The notes: generated by a model not told the origin, from the letters alone. Shown: positions 1-10,733, counted from the first letter of the stretch. The stretch is 64,000 nucleotides of DNA from Cephalotus follicularis (GCA_001972305.1 BDDD01000346.1:431448-495447); one strand, 5' to 3'. Program-made: numbers and translations.

Positions 1-636
1 TGTCCAGAGAATTATTTAGCACTGGTTGGACAACTATTGCCTTAACTTCATGAGAAGTTGGCATAGAAGCCATAATAGCCTAAACGTTAGGGTTCTATAG
101 TTCCACAAACTAGATTAAGTGATGTTAGGGTTTTATCTGATTCATACTGTTAACACTGAACACTTAGGCAAGTTCAGCAAGTCAATTCTCCACTCTTCCT
201 TTTTTTTTTGTCATCGTTCTTTGCAGCATCACCAAACTAGCAAGCTATGGGCAAAGCAACACATGCAAGTAATGGAATCCAAAACAGTAGCTGAAATACT
301 TACTTAGTATCAGCAGTAGCCAACAGAAGATGCTACCAGGATTTTAGCACAAATATTCACAATTAGTAAGTGTCATCAACAGTACATAAAGGTAAGATGC
401 TTCCAACAATCAAAGATAAAAACTGTTTCCATTATGGCAGAATGTAAATCAGATGCTTCAATTGTAAATTTGATTTACAAGGACATTAAACCATTTGATA
501 TACAAGGACATTTAATTCGTAATTACCCATAATATAAGAAGGCAGCTTTCGCTACTTGGAAATAAATTCATAATATGTCAAACTACAAATTAAGACAACA
601 GTCAAAGCATCCCAATTGGCAAGGGCTAGAACAAAC
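1..636 (-). other. intron 9 of the ATX-like gene (no exon recognised)
   Basis: This stretch lies downstream of exon 9 in the gene's direction. It is AT-rich, with a poly-T run near 200-210. I looked on the minus strand for the family's next exon (the region leading to the CxxC of the extended PHD) and saw nothing convincing. It is best read as intron running off the window edge. Confidence 0.6.
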
Positions 637-1265
637 CCATTTTTCCAGGGGTAGCATTGTACCCTTAACTTTGATGCTATACTTCCACTTTTTTGCTCTG
701 CATCCTGTGTGCCGTTCCCATTCACTAGGTGTCTGCTTCCTTGATCCACATGTACCGCACTTGCAAGCAATTCTAAAACGCAAAGCAAATCAAAGCTTCT
801 TGAAAAAATTCATCTTTACTATAATAAAATTTCAGATAATTACTTGGGTTTCTATAAAATCGACATTGATAGACTGGGAATGCACAATAAAAATTATGAA
901 ACCAGATTGATTGGCAGATCCCAAAAGCGTGCTTAACATTCAAGACAAAACTCTTACATATGTATTGTCCAACATTATATTTGATATAAACATATAAAGG
1001 TATGCAGTATTCACAAGACATGGCGTGTACTCGGACATGAAGATAGAAGGCATAGGGAATGCCTAAGAAGAAAAAAACAGCGGAAAGGGCAAGGAAGAGA
1101 AGGGGGGCACACACAGGAAATCTGACTCTAAATACAATCGAAATACTTATTATTAAACAGTTCAGGCCTTACAGATGAAGATTTGGAATATATGTTCCTT
1201 CCATGCCATTGCATACTACAGCTACCTTGTCAGGCGGCACAGCATGTCCACTGTGTTCTCTAGAT
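637..1265 (-). CDS. ATX-like exons 8-9: conserved segment after the PHD finger
   Basis: Exon 8 (1173-1265) encodes HAVPPDKVAVVCNGMEGTY and ends within a Leu codon at a GTAAGG donor. Exon 9 (637-772) encodes ACKCGTCGSRKQTPSEWERH and then MLPLEKW, ending at a GTTTGT donor. This Cys-rich block with the SEWERHTG core lies between the PHD finger and the extended PHD finger in ATX3/4/5 proteins. The phases (2 into exon 8, 2 into exon 9, 0 out) are consistent. No further exon was found between 636 and 1, so the window seems to begin inside the next intron. Confidence 0.85.
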
Positions 1266-4065
1266 CTGTGTCAGTATTGTCACGCCAAGAGGTTTAAAAC
1301 TCCAGCTTTAATGACCACGGTGATGATACAAAACCAAATGTGAAAATGCCCACAAATGAACTCAAGAAATGAAAAAACAGATATTGCAAGCATACTTGAC
1401 TTTTCGCTGCTTTTTCTTCGAATTTAATGAATCAAATTCAAACTTTGCTCTACAATCTGGGCAATAGTAATCAATGTGCTCCAAATCCTTCAAACCATAA
1501 ACAAGTCAGCGACCCTCCAAAACTTCATAATGTGGGTAAGACAAAACAGAAAAAGAAACATAAAATTGCAAGTAAACGGCACACCTTAAAAAGTTCGCTA
1601 GATATATTCTCACACTCAGCATGTACCCAGACATTACAACCATCACAACATACCTAAAAATGAAGTCCGCAAATCTCATATCATTCAATTGTTATATTCA
1701 TACACACACATATATCGGAACATAGTTTAAAATTTCACGAATTCTCACCCAATTTCCACCATCTGAATGGTGCCATATTTTCTTGCATATGCCACAATAC
1801 TGCTTTGACTTTCGAAGCTGAAAGATGTTGCAAACATGAACATCAGTTTCAGAAGCAAAGTAAAATTTACTTTTTCAGGGAAAACCAATATAAACCATAT
1901 CTTGTAAACCTTAGCACAATGGTTGCACAGTTGCTCTGCTTCACCTGTGCCCTTCATTTTCTTCATAGTTTTACACTGCCGAAACAATCCACAGCCGTCA
2001 CAGGGTCTCGCATCTTTGGAACACGCATCCTGCACAATCAGCTAATATATATTGTAAAACTGGTATGATTGGCCTACACTTTGGTGGCTAGGCAGTGCCA
2101 CATTTATGTTAATGGTCCTGGGTTCTTTTTTTTTATTCAATAGATGACGAATACAATAGGGGTATCCATCCCTTTCCCTAAACACCCCAATCCCAGACAT
2201 AGGCAGACCCTCTCATGGAAAATCGAACCCAATACCTGGTGTTCCACTACCAAGGTCTTACCACGTAAGCTAAGTGGCAGCCACAGTCAATTCAAGAAAT
2301 TATTACCCATACTACTTAGCATTATAATATTTTCTTTCCAATAAGTACAAATAATGTACAAAATAGAGTATCTAATGGTGCAACCTCAGTACCTAGGACG
2401 TTTGAAAAAGCAACCCCAAAAAAAAAAAAAACTGGATATCGAATTAGTTCCAAGATATATCTTATGATATCATGTTGACTGACGCTAATCACCACGATTT
2501 CTCAGAAGTACAAATATTCACCCCTATCGGCCTAATTTTTTCTTTAGTAATACCACTTTCAACTGTAATACATATATATCATTCTTCTAAACATTCATTG
2601 ATGTTTGATGCTTCTGGAAACATTCCATCTGGAGTGCACCACCAGACTTTCAATGGCCCATAGAACTCTCCATTCATGAACTGAATTTTGAAAGAATGAT
2701 GAGAACACGGGTTCGGAATTCTAACCTGGTTCTGAGTGAAATATTCCTGATCTTGACTTGAATTGCTAGGATGAGCTTCTGGATAGCCCATTTCCCCAAT
2801 CCCATGGTTCATATCAAGATAACCATTTTCAGCTAAAATAGCTTCCTCTAAAGCCACCTGAAAATCACTCGGCTTGCTCTTGTGCAACTGGGTCTGCCCC
2901 TGGAATCTAAAAATAATAAAACTCAAACAAAATTGACCATTCTCAAACAAAAAATTGACCATTCTCAAACAAATTATACATCATTCAACATTAGTCACCT
3001 ACACACCTATCCATGAACTCTGCAAAAGGGAATATCATTCCTTGTTTAACCCACGCATAATCCTGCCCATCAATCACAACATTCATATATGCTCCAAGAT
3101 AAACGAAAACACGGTGCTATGTATTCATTAACAAAAATCCACGGAAGAAAATGTCAAAATAAAAAAATTATTACCCTTTGCGTTCCATTCTTTGAGTACC
3201 CAAAAAACATCACACAAATAGCACCTGGAACACAACAGCTAAGAACGGCCTCAGGAGCTTGCAAAATGGGATCAATCACAACAGCTGGCCAAGCCGGGTA
3301 TTTCTTCCCACATTTAGCCCACACTAAATCACCCAATGCAAAATCCTCCGGTTTATACACATCCTTCCACCTTCCAGCGCTCTCTTTTGTCATCCTGTCA
3401 AAATTCCTATACTCAGAAATAAACTCTTCACTTTTAATCAATGGTAATGAACCTGAATTTCGAATCGGCATCACAGAACTCCGTGAACTCAAATAATTCC
3501 TGTACCCGTAATTATGAAACCCTACACTACCCAATTCACGATCACCATATGGGTACAACTTGGAGCTCCCATTTTTAAATTTATCGTGCACGGTTTTATA
3601 CCCACTGGACTTATTATATCTATCATTATCGTCCACGAATTCATCGTCTTCTAAGCTCGAATCAGTCTCATCTTTAAGTTCTTCGTTATCAGATAAAACA
3701 AGGACCGAGTCATTGTATCTCGAAGGAAGCATTTGCGCCCTTCCTCGTGACGATTGCATCCCTGGAGGGGCACGATGTCTCTCGGACCTCCGATTTGGTT
3801 TCCTAGGATCTTTCAAATTCTTCGAAATCAACTCGAACTCGTCGGCCCAGTACGACCTCTCCTCGCTGCTCAACGAAACCGAACCTGAAGCGCTGGTGAA
3901 ATCTTCCAATTCTCTTTTCGTTTCTATTGCGAAATACCCATTCGCTCTTCGTTTCTTTGGATTCACAGCAAATTCTTCGTCTTTGAAACAAGGCTCGTCC
4001 TCTACTTCATTCTTGACTCTCTTCAAATTAGGCATTTCGATATTCGTTGCCTTTTTTATTATCAT
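637..4065 (-). CDS. ATX3/4/5-like histone H3-lysine-4 methyltransferase, 5' nine exons (partial)
   Basis: This is a plant trithorax-group protein of the ATX3/ATX4/ATX5 type, nuclear enzymes that methylate histone H3 lysine 4. Nine coding exons read right to left with GT-AG introns and consistent phases: 3175-4065, 3007-3062, 2726-2906, 1910-2029, 1749-1817, 1585-1653, 1396-1487, 1173-1265, 637-772. Domains in order are a charged N-terminal region, a PWWP domain (FALGDLVWAKCGKKYPAWPA at the end of exon 1), a Cys-rich segment, a PHD finger, and the CKCGTCGSRKQT...SEWERHTG segment that follows it in this family. The start at 4065 was preferred because MIIKK resembles family N termini; an in-frame ATG 24 bp upstream is less likely. 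The ePHD, SET and post-SET exons must lie left of base 1. No stop or frameshift is seen, so it appears intact. Family assignment is strong; which paralogue is not resolved. Confidence 0.9.
1396..2906 (-). CDS. ATX-like exons 3-7: linker, Cys-rich motif and PHD finger
   Basis: Exon 3 (2726-2906) starts FQGQTQLHKSKPSDFQVALE and ends at QNQ. Exon 4 (1910-2029) carries the PCDGCG and LCNHCAK cysteine pairs. Exon 5 (1749-1817) holds QYCGICKKIWHHSDGGNW, exon 6 (1585-1653) VCCDGCNVWVHAEC and exon 7 (1396-1487) YYCPDC. Together exons 5-7 give the Cys4-His-Cys3 zinc ligands of one PHD finger, a methyl-lysine reader. Exons 5 and 6 are each exactly 69 bp and phase 0, so loss of either would keep the frame. 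An open frame runs past the exon 3 donor (to about 2579) but resembles no family sequence and is taken as intron. Confidence 0.87.
2126..2283 (-). mobile_element. tRNA-derived SINE in intron 3 of the ATX-like gene
   Basis: On the minus strand the element starts near 2283 with GGCTGCCACTTAGC and has an A-box-like TAGCTTACGTGGTAAG and a B-box-like GGGTTCGATTTTCC, the two internal RNA polymerase III promoter boxes of tRNA-related SINEs. It ends in TTGAATA followed by a 9-bp A run (2126-2134). Total length is about 158 bp. It lies between exons 4 (1910-2029) and 3 (2726-2906), in the gene's orientation. A clear target duplication was not found, so the exact borders are approximate. Confidence 0.6.
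3007..4065 (-). CDS. ATX-like exons 1-2: N-terminal region and PWWP domain
   Basis: Exon 1 (3175-4065, 297 codons) encodes a Lys/Arg- and acid-rich N terminus followed by the start of a PWWP domain, a chromatin-reader fold that binds methylated histone tails and DNA. The exon ends after GTQR at a GTAATA donor (3174-3169), phase 0. Exon 2 (3007-3062) opens with DYAWVKQGMIFPF and ends inside an Arg codon (AG, then GTGTGT), phase 2. The PWWP core is split by this intron, and the two halves join in frame. Acidic stretches (DNEELKDETDSSLEDDEF) precede the domain. Most of this N-terminal stretch is low in recognisable structure. Confidence 0.88.
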
Positions 4066-5493
4066 CTTCTTAACCGTCCAAAAAATCAACAGGATTCACC
4101 TTCAGAGCTACCTCCAAAACCAAACCCTAATTTCATATCTGATACCAATATTTTGTTTAACAATGATCAAATATTCAATCTCGAATTTACAAAATGCGCC
4201 GCTTGAAATTCCACACAGCCAGTGCATAAAAAAGCAAAACCCTAATTTTTTTAAACGAGACGCTAATATGAGGCAATGAAATAGGACTCTTAGTATTAGA
4301 AGGGTTAACTAGAAGTATACTTTTCTAAGGAGAAATCAATGAGAAATTTTGTGAGTCCAATCTTTGAATCGATTGTAAAGATAAAGAGGAGAATTTATGT
4401 ACTTTCTCGCGGGGGGAAAAGGGTAAAATTTTCCCGAGAAAGTAGTGGGAATCGCAGAGAGAAGCTTCAAAGAGAAATCTGTATGGGTTTGGTGGAAATA
4501 AACAAGTACAGGTCTATACGGTATTTGATTGTCTCAATGTTAAAATAGTTATTTTAATAATTTTTATAAAATTATTTGAATTCTAAATTAAAAAAATAAA
4601 TCCTGGGATTGAATGAATGTGTATGCGTTTTGGCTCCAATTGCAATTGGAGTTGGAGGGAGTCGCCAAATGAAAATCTAATGGTAGGACGGGACGTCGAC
4701 GTCTCTCTGGCTCTAGAGAGGGGTAGATGGAAATTGTCATCTTCCTTATTAAAATAAATAAATAATACTCTATATTTAGAGTCCATAAAATTGGAAAATT
4801 GAATAAGGAACAAAATAAATAAGTTTGGGATTAAAAATGTACTAATTCAAATGAAATTATTTTTTTACCTGTTACACGTAGAATCTAGTACTCGGCGTTT
4901 AGCTAATATATATGTTGTTTAATTTTTTGAATATGATATTATGATTTATGTTAAATATTATACTTTATTTTATTGTGAGTTTAAATCAAAATTTTATCTC
5001 TTATAATATGTTTTAGAGTTTTTTTTATGATTTTTTTTAAAAAAATATTTATTGACTAGTTTAAATGAATTAGTAGGATGTAAATTCAAAAAAAAGTATG
5101 AATTAGTAAGATATAAATTCAAAAAATATTCGGTCTTTGTATGTGAATCCATTAGACCCAAATTCAATCTCATATGTGTTATCCATTTTGCCACTAGCTC
5201 ATCTAGTCTTCTCTCATTGTGATTGTTTAATTGGGTTGGGCTGTGAACAATGAGACTTTCACCGTAATAACACTATCTTTATAAAAGCTTATTAGGATTG
5301 AAACAAGATTTATAATTTTAATTAAACTATGTCAAAATTATGAATTAAACCTAACAACAAATAATAAATTATAAATAAACTACCTTAACTTAACGGAAGC
5401 ATAAAAAATTAGAAGAAATTTTTTTATAAATGACATACATCTCCATATATTGTACACATACTGGTTTAATGAAATGTATATGTCGCATCTATA
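4066..5493. promoter_or_regulatory. 5' UTR, promoter and intergenic DNA upstream of the ATX-like gene
   Basis: No coding region is recognised here. The first few hundred bases should hold the 5' UTR and promoter of the minus-strand ATX-like gene; several AAACCCTA-type telo-box-like words (for example near 4120-4130 and 4240) are seen on the plus strand, which are common in plant promoters of growth genes. From about 4540 the sequence becomes AT-rich and featureless, typical of plant intergenic DNA. A transcription start cannot be placed by eye. Confidence 0.4.
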
Positions 5494-5947
5494 CAGACCT
5501 GGCAAACAGGTGCCCGAGGGTACCCGTGGATAAGGGTCATGGAGCCCATAGGTCAAATACAAAATGTACTCATGTTCAACGGGTCTAAAATATTAGTACC
5601 TGTATCTGTACCCATATGACCTGCGGATATTACCTTACTATATTTTTAAAAAAAATAAATCCACTTTAATAATTTGTTTTTAAATTGTTTATTGCATAAC
5701 AACATGAATAATATAGAATAAAAAAAACATGTTTAATGTCATTAGTCAAACAAAAACATAAAATAAAGTTAGATTTTCCATTTTTTCTTCATTTTTCATT
5801 TTTCATTTTTTTCTTTTATATATATAATAATAATTCTTGGGTCATTAATTTAGCTCATTGTATTATATAATATATATAGAGAGAGTAATAGTACTTTTTT
5901 GATCATTTGAATCATTATATATAATATAATTAAAAAAATAATATTTT
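5494..5947. mobile_element. possible hAT-like nonautonomous DNA element, left part
   Basis: A terminal-repeat-like sequence, CAGACCTGGCAAACAGGTGC, begins at 5494 and is followed by GGGTACCCGTGG. Beyond the large LTR element, 17612-17665 on the opposite strand reads CAGTTGGCAAATGTACCC... with GGGTACC, a rough inverted match. The two pieces would form a ~0.5-kb element into which the 11.7-kb retrotransposon inserted. CAG...TGGCAAA ends resemble hAT termini. The 8-bp sequences outside the two ends do not match, so this is tentative. Confidence 0.35.
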
Positions 5948-5952
5948 TTGTG
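5948..5952. repeat. target site duplication TTGTG, left copy
   Basis: Five bases TTGTG directly before the 5' LTR match the five bases after the 3' LTR (17607-17611). This fixes the LTR ends as TGATGTGG and ATCAACA and shows that the element is a single insertion. Confidence 0.9.
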
Positions 5953-6505
5953 TGATGTGGGAAAATTTTACTTAAAAGTATGGTGACATGTGCCTACAGG
6001 AGAAGAAGCCAGATGTATCCCTAAGGCCTGGGCATTTGACCAGGAGTTACATGTTTAATACATTATTGCGCTACTATCCCCGGGCGTTGCCAGCCCACGA
6101 CCAGAAACGTACACGGCACCACTTCCTAAAGGGAAAGTACCACCAAATCCGTCGGAGATCAGAGGAAATGCCCGGGCTCCTCGGGCATTTTCCTTAGGGG
6201 CAACCGTCAACTCCGATTTTCACGCTCTACAGTTACATTCGAGACCTATAAATACTAAAACCAACGACTTTAACCAGGTCAGTCATTTTAGCATTCAAAA
6301 GAACCTTATATTCTCTGTTCAACCACTAACTTGAGCGTTGGAGTGTCCCCGGGAGAACAACCTCCTAGACCTTCAACCCTCTTTGCTCTATTCGTGCATG
6401 GACAATCAATCAAAACACTTTTCTCGGATATATTCAAGCGTTTCTCTAAACAAATCAAAGTCCTCCACATAGGGTACTGTTGAAGGGAGATTTTCTGTAT
6501 CAACA
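5953..6505 (+). repeat. 5' LTR of the Retand-type element
   Basis: The 553-bp LTR begins TGATGTGGGAAAATT and ends GTATCAACA. It matches 17056-17606 along its whole length; by eye there are about 36 substitutions and a 2-bp indel. It holds a TATA box (CTATAAATA, 6246-6254), which should drive element transcription. Confidence 0.93.
6246..6254 (+). promoter_or_regulatory. TATA box in the 5' LTR
   Basis: CTATAAATA is a good plant TATA box, placed about 300 bp into the LTR. The 3' LTR copy reads CTATAAATT at the same place (about 17349). Confidence 0.6.
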
Positions 6506-6507
6506 GC

Positions 6508-6525
6508 TGGCGCCGTCTATGGGAA
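6508..6525 (+). promoter_or_regulatory. primer-binding site of the Retand-type element
   Basis: TGGCGCCGTCTATGGGAA starts two bases after the 5' LTR. TGGCGCC at this position is the usual tRNA-complementary primer site of Tat and Athila elements. The tRNA is most likely tRNA-Asp or a near relative from the first bases, but the 3' half does not let me fix it. Confidence 0.6.
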
Positions 6526-6550
6526 GCGCAGCGAAAAGCTATTAGTAGTC

Positions 6551-8272
6551 ATGCCTCCGAGAAAGAACACCAACAACCAATTTGGAGCCACCAACAGCCA
6601 ACCACAGGAGATCTCACCTCCTCCTCCTAAAGTCGGCCAAGTTGCGGCTCCAGAACAAGCTCCCATCACAGGGGAGCAACTCAGTCTACTCCTCCAGGGA
6701 ATGGAGCGACTCACAAATTTGTTGACAACCAACATTGCCAACCAGGCCCAGGCCAGACTTGTCCAAGCAAATAGCCGAGGACAAAGTGGCTTTGTTAGGC
6801 CAGTGGTGGAGATAGGGCACCCCCGAGGTGCCAGGCGAAACCCGCCAAGGGGAGAGAGACTCCCCCCAAGGCGGTCAGGAGATAATATTTCTCTGGAGAG
6901 GAGACCTAAGATCAACGTATCTCAGAGGGCAGAGTCCTCAACTGCCCGGGATCAGCCCAACGATCCTAGAAGAGTGCATCCTGGGCACCAAGCCATGGAA
7001 GTGGATCCCCAAGGGGAAGCCAGGGGTGCAGAGGATGCACAAGTGCAGTCTAATGCCCCACGCAGAGCAGCAACTGTCCAAGGAAGCAGGGCATATCGCA
7101 CGGCTACACTGGCCGGGGGGTCACGCGTTTCTAGCATGGCTAGAAACATTGAGGACGTGGAGCAAGCAATGAACAGAAGGTTTGCCGAGATGGAGAGAAG
7201 GCTCCAAGGAGCTGGGCAGCAGATGGGACATTTGTCCGAGGTGCGCAACATTAGCGCCCACCCCTTCACAGCTGAGATCATGGCGGAGCGTATTCCCAGT
7301 GGATTCAGGCTCTCAAGTCTCGTCAAGTATAATGGGTCCACGGATCCCATTCAACATGTACGCATCTACAGGCAAACCATGTTGGTGCACCAAATCTCGG
7401 ACGCCACACTCTGCCGAGGATTCCCGTCAACACTGACTGGAGCGGCCCAGTCATGATACTCCACCCTGGCTCAGAGATTAGTGGAGAATTTTGACCAGTT
7501 TATGGAACTGTTTGTGACCAAGTTCTTCAACAGCACTACGCAGAGGAGGAACTCTACACATTTGATCAACGTGGTGCAGGGAAGAGATGAATCGCTGAGA
7601 GACTATCTTACCAGATTCAACAGGGAGTCCCTCACGGTGAAAGACCTGGAACCATCTTTTGCCCTGGCAACATTGAATAGTGGGCTGAGGAATAACTCAT
7701 CCTTCATCTTCTCCCTTTTGAAGAAACTAGCGGTGGATATGGCAGACCTGCTAAGAAGAGCAGAAAAGTATGTCAACGTCGAGGAAGAGATGGCGGCCAG
7801 GAAACAAAAAACACTCTGGTCGGGCCATCAGGAGGAGAAAGAGGAGCATTCACGAAATGCTACAGAGAAGAAGGAGAAGAGGAAGGAGAGGTCAGAACTG
7901 TTCAAGGAACACCTCAGGCACAAACTCTCAAGAAGAGAGAATTCACCCAAGGGAGGGGCACCTATCCCATCCTACAACAATTTCGCCCCCTTCCTGGACA
8001 CACGCACCAGAATACTTGCAGTGGAGAAGGATAAGGTCTCTATCCAATGGCCTGCCCCACTAAGGTCCCAGGCAGAGAAGAGGGACACGGAGAAATACTG
8101 CCGGTATCATCGTGACCACGGGCATGATACCGAAGAGTGCAGACAGTTGAAGAATCATATTGAGGACCTGATTCGGAAGGGGCACTTGCGCAAGTATGTG
8201 GATAGAGATGCTCCCCAGGGAAGAAGGGAGAAAAGGAGAGAAGAGCCTCCTCGGCAGCAAGAGGAGCAGTAG
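6551..8272 (+). pseudogene. gag of the Retand-type element (one internal stop)
   Basis: Gag forms the particle that packages element RNA. The frame opens at ATG 6551 (MPPRKNTNNQ) and runs to TAG at 8270-8272. It is interrupted once by TGA at 7454-7456 where family proteins usually have Trp. Around 7481-7750 the sequence matches the retrotransposon gag domain (FDQFMELFVTKFF, RDESLRDYLTRFN). Near the end is the Tat-type zinc-binding motif CRYHRDHGHDTEEC (about 8100-8141) followed by LKNHIEDLIRKGHL. The C-terminal part is rich in Arg, Lys and Glu, with many GAA/GAG/AGG codons. Expression of full-length Gag is not possible as it stands. Confidence 0.85.
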
Positions 8273-8482
8273 TAGTAGCAACCCAAGGGTGTCATCCATA
8301 CCATCTCTGGGGGGGTCGCTTCTGGTGGCGACCACAAGAATGCCAGGAAAGCCTATAGGAGGCAATCCCTCGCTGTGCAATAGATCCATCATAGCAAAAG
8401 GCTAAGGATAGGTGGATATGAGGAGGTGATATCCTTCTCAGAGGTGGACTATGAGTGAGTACGTCTCCCTCACGATGATCCA
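8273..8482 (+). other. gag-protease linker of the Retand-type element, with several stops
   Basis: The same frame as gag continues through TAG codons at 8270-8278, another TAG near 8381 and a TGA near 8456. It still shows Tat-lineage linker words, such as GVIHTISGG and KNARKAYRRQ, which normally lie just before the protease. This indicates that gag and pol were one polyprotein frame before decay. Confidence 0.6.
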
Positions 8483-9232
8483 GTGGTGGTAACTCTTCAA
8501 GTGGTACTTTTCACTATGAAGAGAATTCTTGTTGATAGCGGGAGCTTGGCCGATATCCTATATAAGCACGCATTTGATCAGCTGAGGATACCGACCGACC
8601 AGCTAAAGCCCGTGAAGACCCCACTTGTTGGCTTTGCAGAGGAGATGGTCCATCCTCTGGGTTCCATCGACCTGACCGTGGTTGCAGGCACTGCCCCACG
8701 CCAGACCCAGGTAGAGATGACGTTCCTGATAGTGGATACACCAAGCCCATGCAACGCCATAATTGGGAGACCAGGGCTCAACCTGGTGGAGGGGATAGTG
8801 TCCACAAGACACTTACTGATGAAGTTCCTCACAAGGTTTGTCGTGAGGGAAGCTAGAGGAGACCAACGGGTAGCAAGGCAGTGTTACAAAACTGCCATCA
8901 TGGATAAAGGAAAAGACAAGGTACTTCCAATTGCGAATGTGGAGCTCAGAAGGGACGTGGAGCCTGAGCGTCCACAACCTGTTGAGGACGTGATTCAAGT
9001 GCCCCTGGAAGAGGGTAACTCAGAAAGAGTATTCCAAGTTGGCTCACAGCTTGGAGAGGTGAAGAAGGGGGAATTAATAACATTCCTCCGAGACAACAAA
9101 GATGTTTTTGCCTGGTCTGCAGAGGAGGTCTCGGGGATCAGTCCAAATGTAATGGTTCACAAGCTAAGTGTGGATCCAATGAGGTCCCCGACCACGCAGA
9201 AGAAGAGGAACTTTGCTCCTGAGAGGCAATAA
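8483..9232 (+). pseudogene. aspartic protease region of the Retand-type pol
   Basis: The retroviral-type aspartic protease cuts the Gag-Pol polyprotein. The active-site motif is visible as ILVDSGS (about 8524-8544) and the second conserved strand as AIIGRPGLN (about 8758). The region continues through the protease-RT linker and ends at TAA in FAPERQ* (9230-9232). It is in the same frame as gag. The catalytic Asp-Ser-Gly is kept, but the frame is closed both before and after. Confidence 0.8.
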
Positions 9233-9263
9233 GCAATAGCTGAGGATGTGAGCAAGCTATTGC

Positions 9264-9845
9264 ATGCATGGCAGGGAAGTGCATTACTCAGACTGGTTGG
9301 CGAACCCAGTGCTAGTCAAAAAAGCAAACGGCAAGTGGAGGATGTGTATTAATTTCACAGACCTCAACAAAGCTTGTCCCAAGGATCACTTCCCTCTCCC
9401 AAAGATAGATCAGTTTGTGGACGCGACCTCGGGCTACAGAATGTTAAGCTTCTTGGATGTCTACTCGGGATACAATCAAATCCCTATGTACGGGCCTGAC
9501 GAGAACAAGACAGTTTTTATCACAAACAGGGGGATGTACTGTTATAAAGTCATGCCCTTTGGACTGAAGGATGCGGGGGCCACCTACCAACGACTGGTCT
9601 ACAAGATCTTTGAGCCTCATATTGGGAGAAACATGGAGGTCAACATCGACAATATGCTCGTCAAGACCCCAGCCAAGAGCCCCCATATCAAAGACCTAGA
9701 AAAAACATTTGAGGTGCTAAGAATATACAAAATGAAAATCAATCCTTCCAAGTGCACTTTTGGGGTCACCTCTGGCAAGTTCCTTGAATTCATGGTCTCC
9801 AGCAGAGGGATAGAGGCCAATCCGGAGAAGATCTCGGCAGTTTAG
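9264..9845 (+). pseudogene. reverse transcriptase of the Retand-type element, active site changed
   Basis: The RT copies element RNA to DNA. Conserved blocks are WLANPVLVKKANGKWRMC, DLNKACPKDHFPLPKID, LDVYSGYNQI and MPFGLKDAGATYQR. The catalytic YxDD box reads VNIDNM at about 9640-9657, so the second Asp is Asn and the enzyme should be dead. The frame is +1 relative to gag and protease, so a frameshift lies near 9265-9280. It stops at TAG 9843-9845 and then continues in the same frame into RNase H. Confidence 0.85.
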
Positions 9846-9848
9846 AGC

Positions 9849-10406
9849 ATGAGGCCTCCCCAGACTATCAGGGACGTCCAAAAGTTGAACGGAAAGATTG
9901 CAGCCCTGAGTAGGTTTGTGTCTAAATCAGTTGAGAAGTGCCTTCCATTCTTTAAGGTGCTCAGGGATCCCAAGGGATTCTCCTGGTCAGATGAGTGCCA
10001 AGCAGCCTTCGACAAGTTGAAGGAATACCTGGCTTCCCCTCATCTGATCTCAAAACCAAAGGATGGGGAAGACTTGTATTTATACCTTGCGGCCACCTCG
10101 GGCGCAGTGAGTGCAGTGTTGGTAAGGGAGGAGGAGAAAGTTCAAAAGCCAGTGTACTATGTAAGCATGGCTTTGAATGACGCTGATGGGAGATACGCAG
10201 AGGTAGAAAAGTTTGTCTATGCTCTGATCATAGCGACCAGAAAATTGAGGCCATATTTCCAAGCCCATACAATCAGAGTTCTGACTGACAAACCACTCAA
10301 GCAAGTTCTTGCGAAGCCTGACACCTCAGGAAGATTAATCAAGTGGTCAGTCGAACTAGGCGAGTATGATGTGAAGTTTGAATCCAGACCAGCTATCAAA
10401 TCATAG
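9849..10406 (+). pseudogene. RNase H (first) of the Retand-type pol
   Basis: This follows RT in frame after one stop. It starts with the RT thumb/connection (TIRDVQKLNGKIAALSRFV) and continues into the gypsy RNase H (FSWSDECQAAFDKLKEYL, YYVSMALNDADGRYAEVEK, LTDKPLKQVL). The first catalytic Asp block reads YLYLAATSG, where an acidic residue is usually expected (YLAxSxxAVSAVL type), which is normal for Tat elements, whose first RNase H is degenerate. It ends at TAG 10404-10406. Confidence 0.78.
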
Positions 10407-10487
10407 GTCTTGGCCGACTTTGTTGGAGATAATACACCTACATAGTGTATAGAGGAAAACCCCTCCCATAGCGAGAGGGGGTTATGG

Positions 10488-10733
10488 AAGCTGTTCGTGG
10501 ATGGCTCTTCCTGCATCACTGGCAGTGGAGCAGGGCTAGTGTTAACAAGTCCAGACGGGTGGACGTTGGAGTATGCTATGAGGTTTGGCTTCAAAACTAC
10601 AAACAACGAAGCCGAGTGGGAAGCTTTGATAGCCGGGTTGACCATTGCAAAGCACCTGGAGGTGCGGAAGATTGAAGCCTCCAGTGACTCACAGCTAGTA
10701 GTTGGTCTGGAAAGTGAAGAGTATGAAGCCTGA
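10488..10733 (+). pseudogene. second, archaeal-type RNase H (aRNH) of the Retand-type pol
   Basis: The sequence FVDGSS...GSGAGLVLTSPDG, TTNNEAEWEALIAGL and SDSQLVV carries the Asp, Glu and Asp positions of the archaeal-type RNase H that Tat elements carry beside their normal RNase H. It is in the same frame as RT and the first RNase H, after stops at 10404 and about 10443. It ends at TGA 10731-10733. The domain itself is uninterrupted and its catalytic residues look kept. Confidence 0.82.

Noticed and set aside
773..1114. Minus-strand open frame of 113 codons
   Set aside because: It covers intron between exons 8 and 9 and lacks family similarity; exon 9 has its own AG acceptor at 773-774.
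2200..2283. tRNA gene on the minus strand
   Set aside because: The A- and B-box-like words belong to a SINE; the cloverleaf is not complete and a poly-A tail follows.
2579..2725. Longer exon 3 of the ATX-like gene (open frame continues after QNQ)
   Set aside because: The extra residues do not resemble the family, a GT donor (GTTAGA) lies right after QNQ, and phase 0 joins exactly to the DACSKD start of exon 4.
3560..4279. Plus-strand open frame of 239 codons opposite exon 1
   Set aside because: It is the shadow of exon 1 of the ATX-like gene on the other strand and has no recognisable domain.
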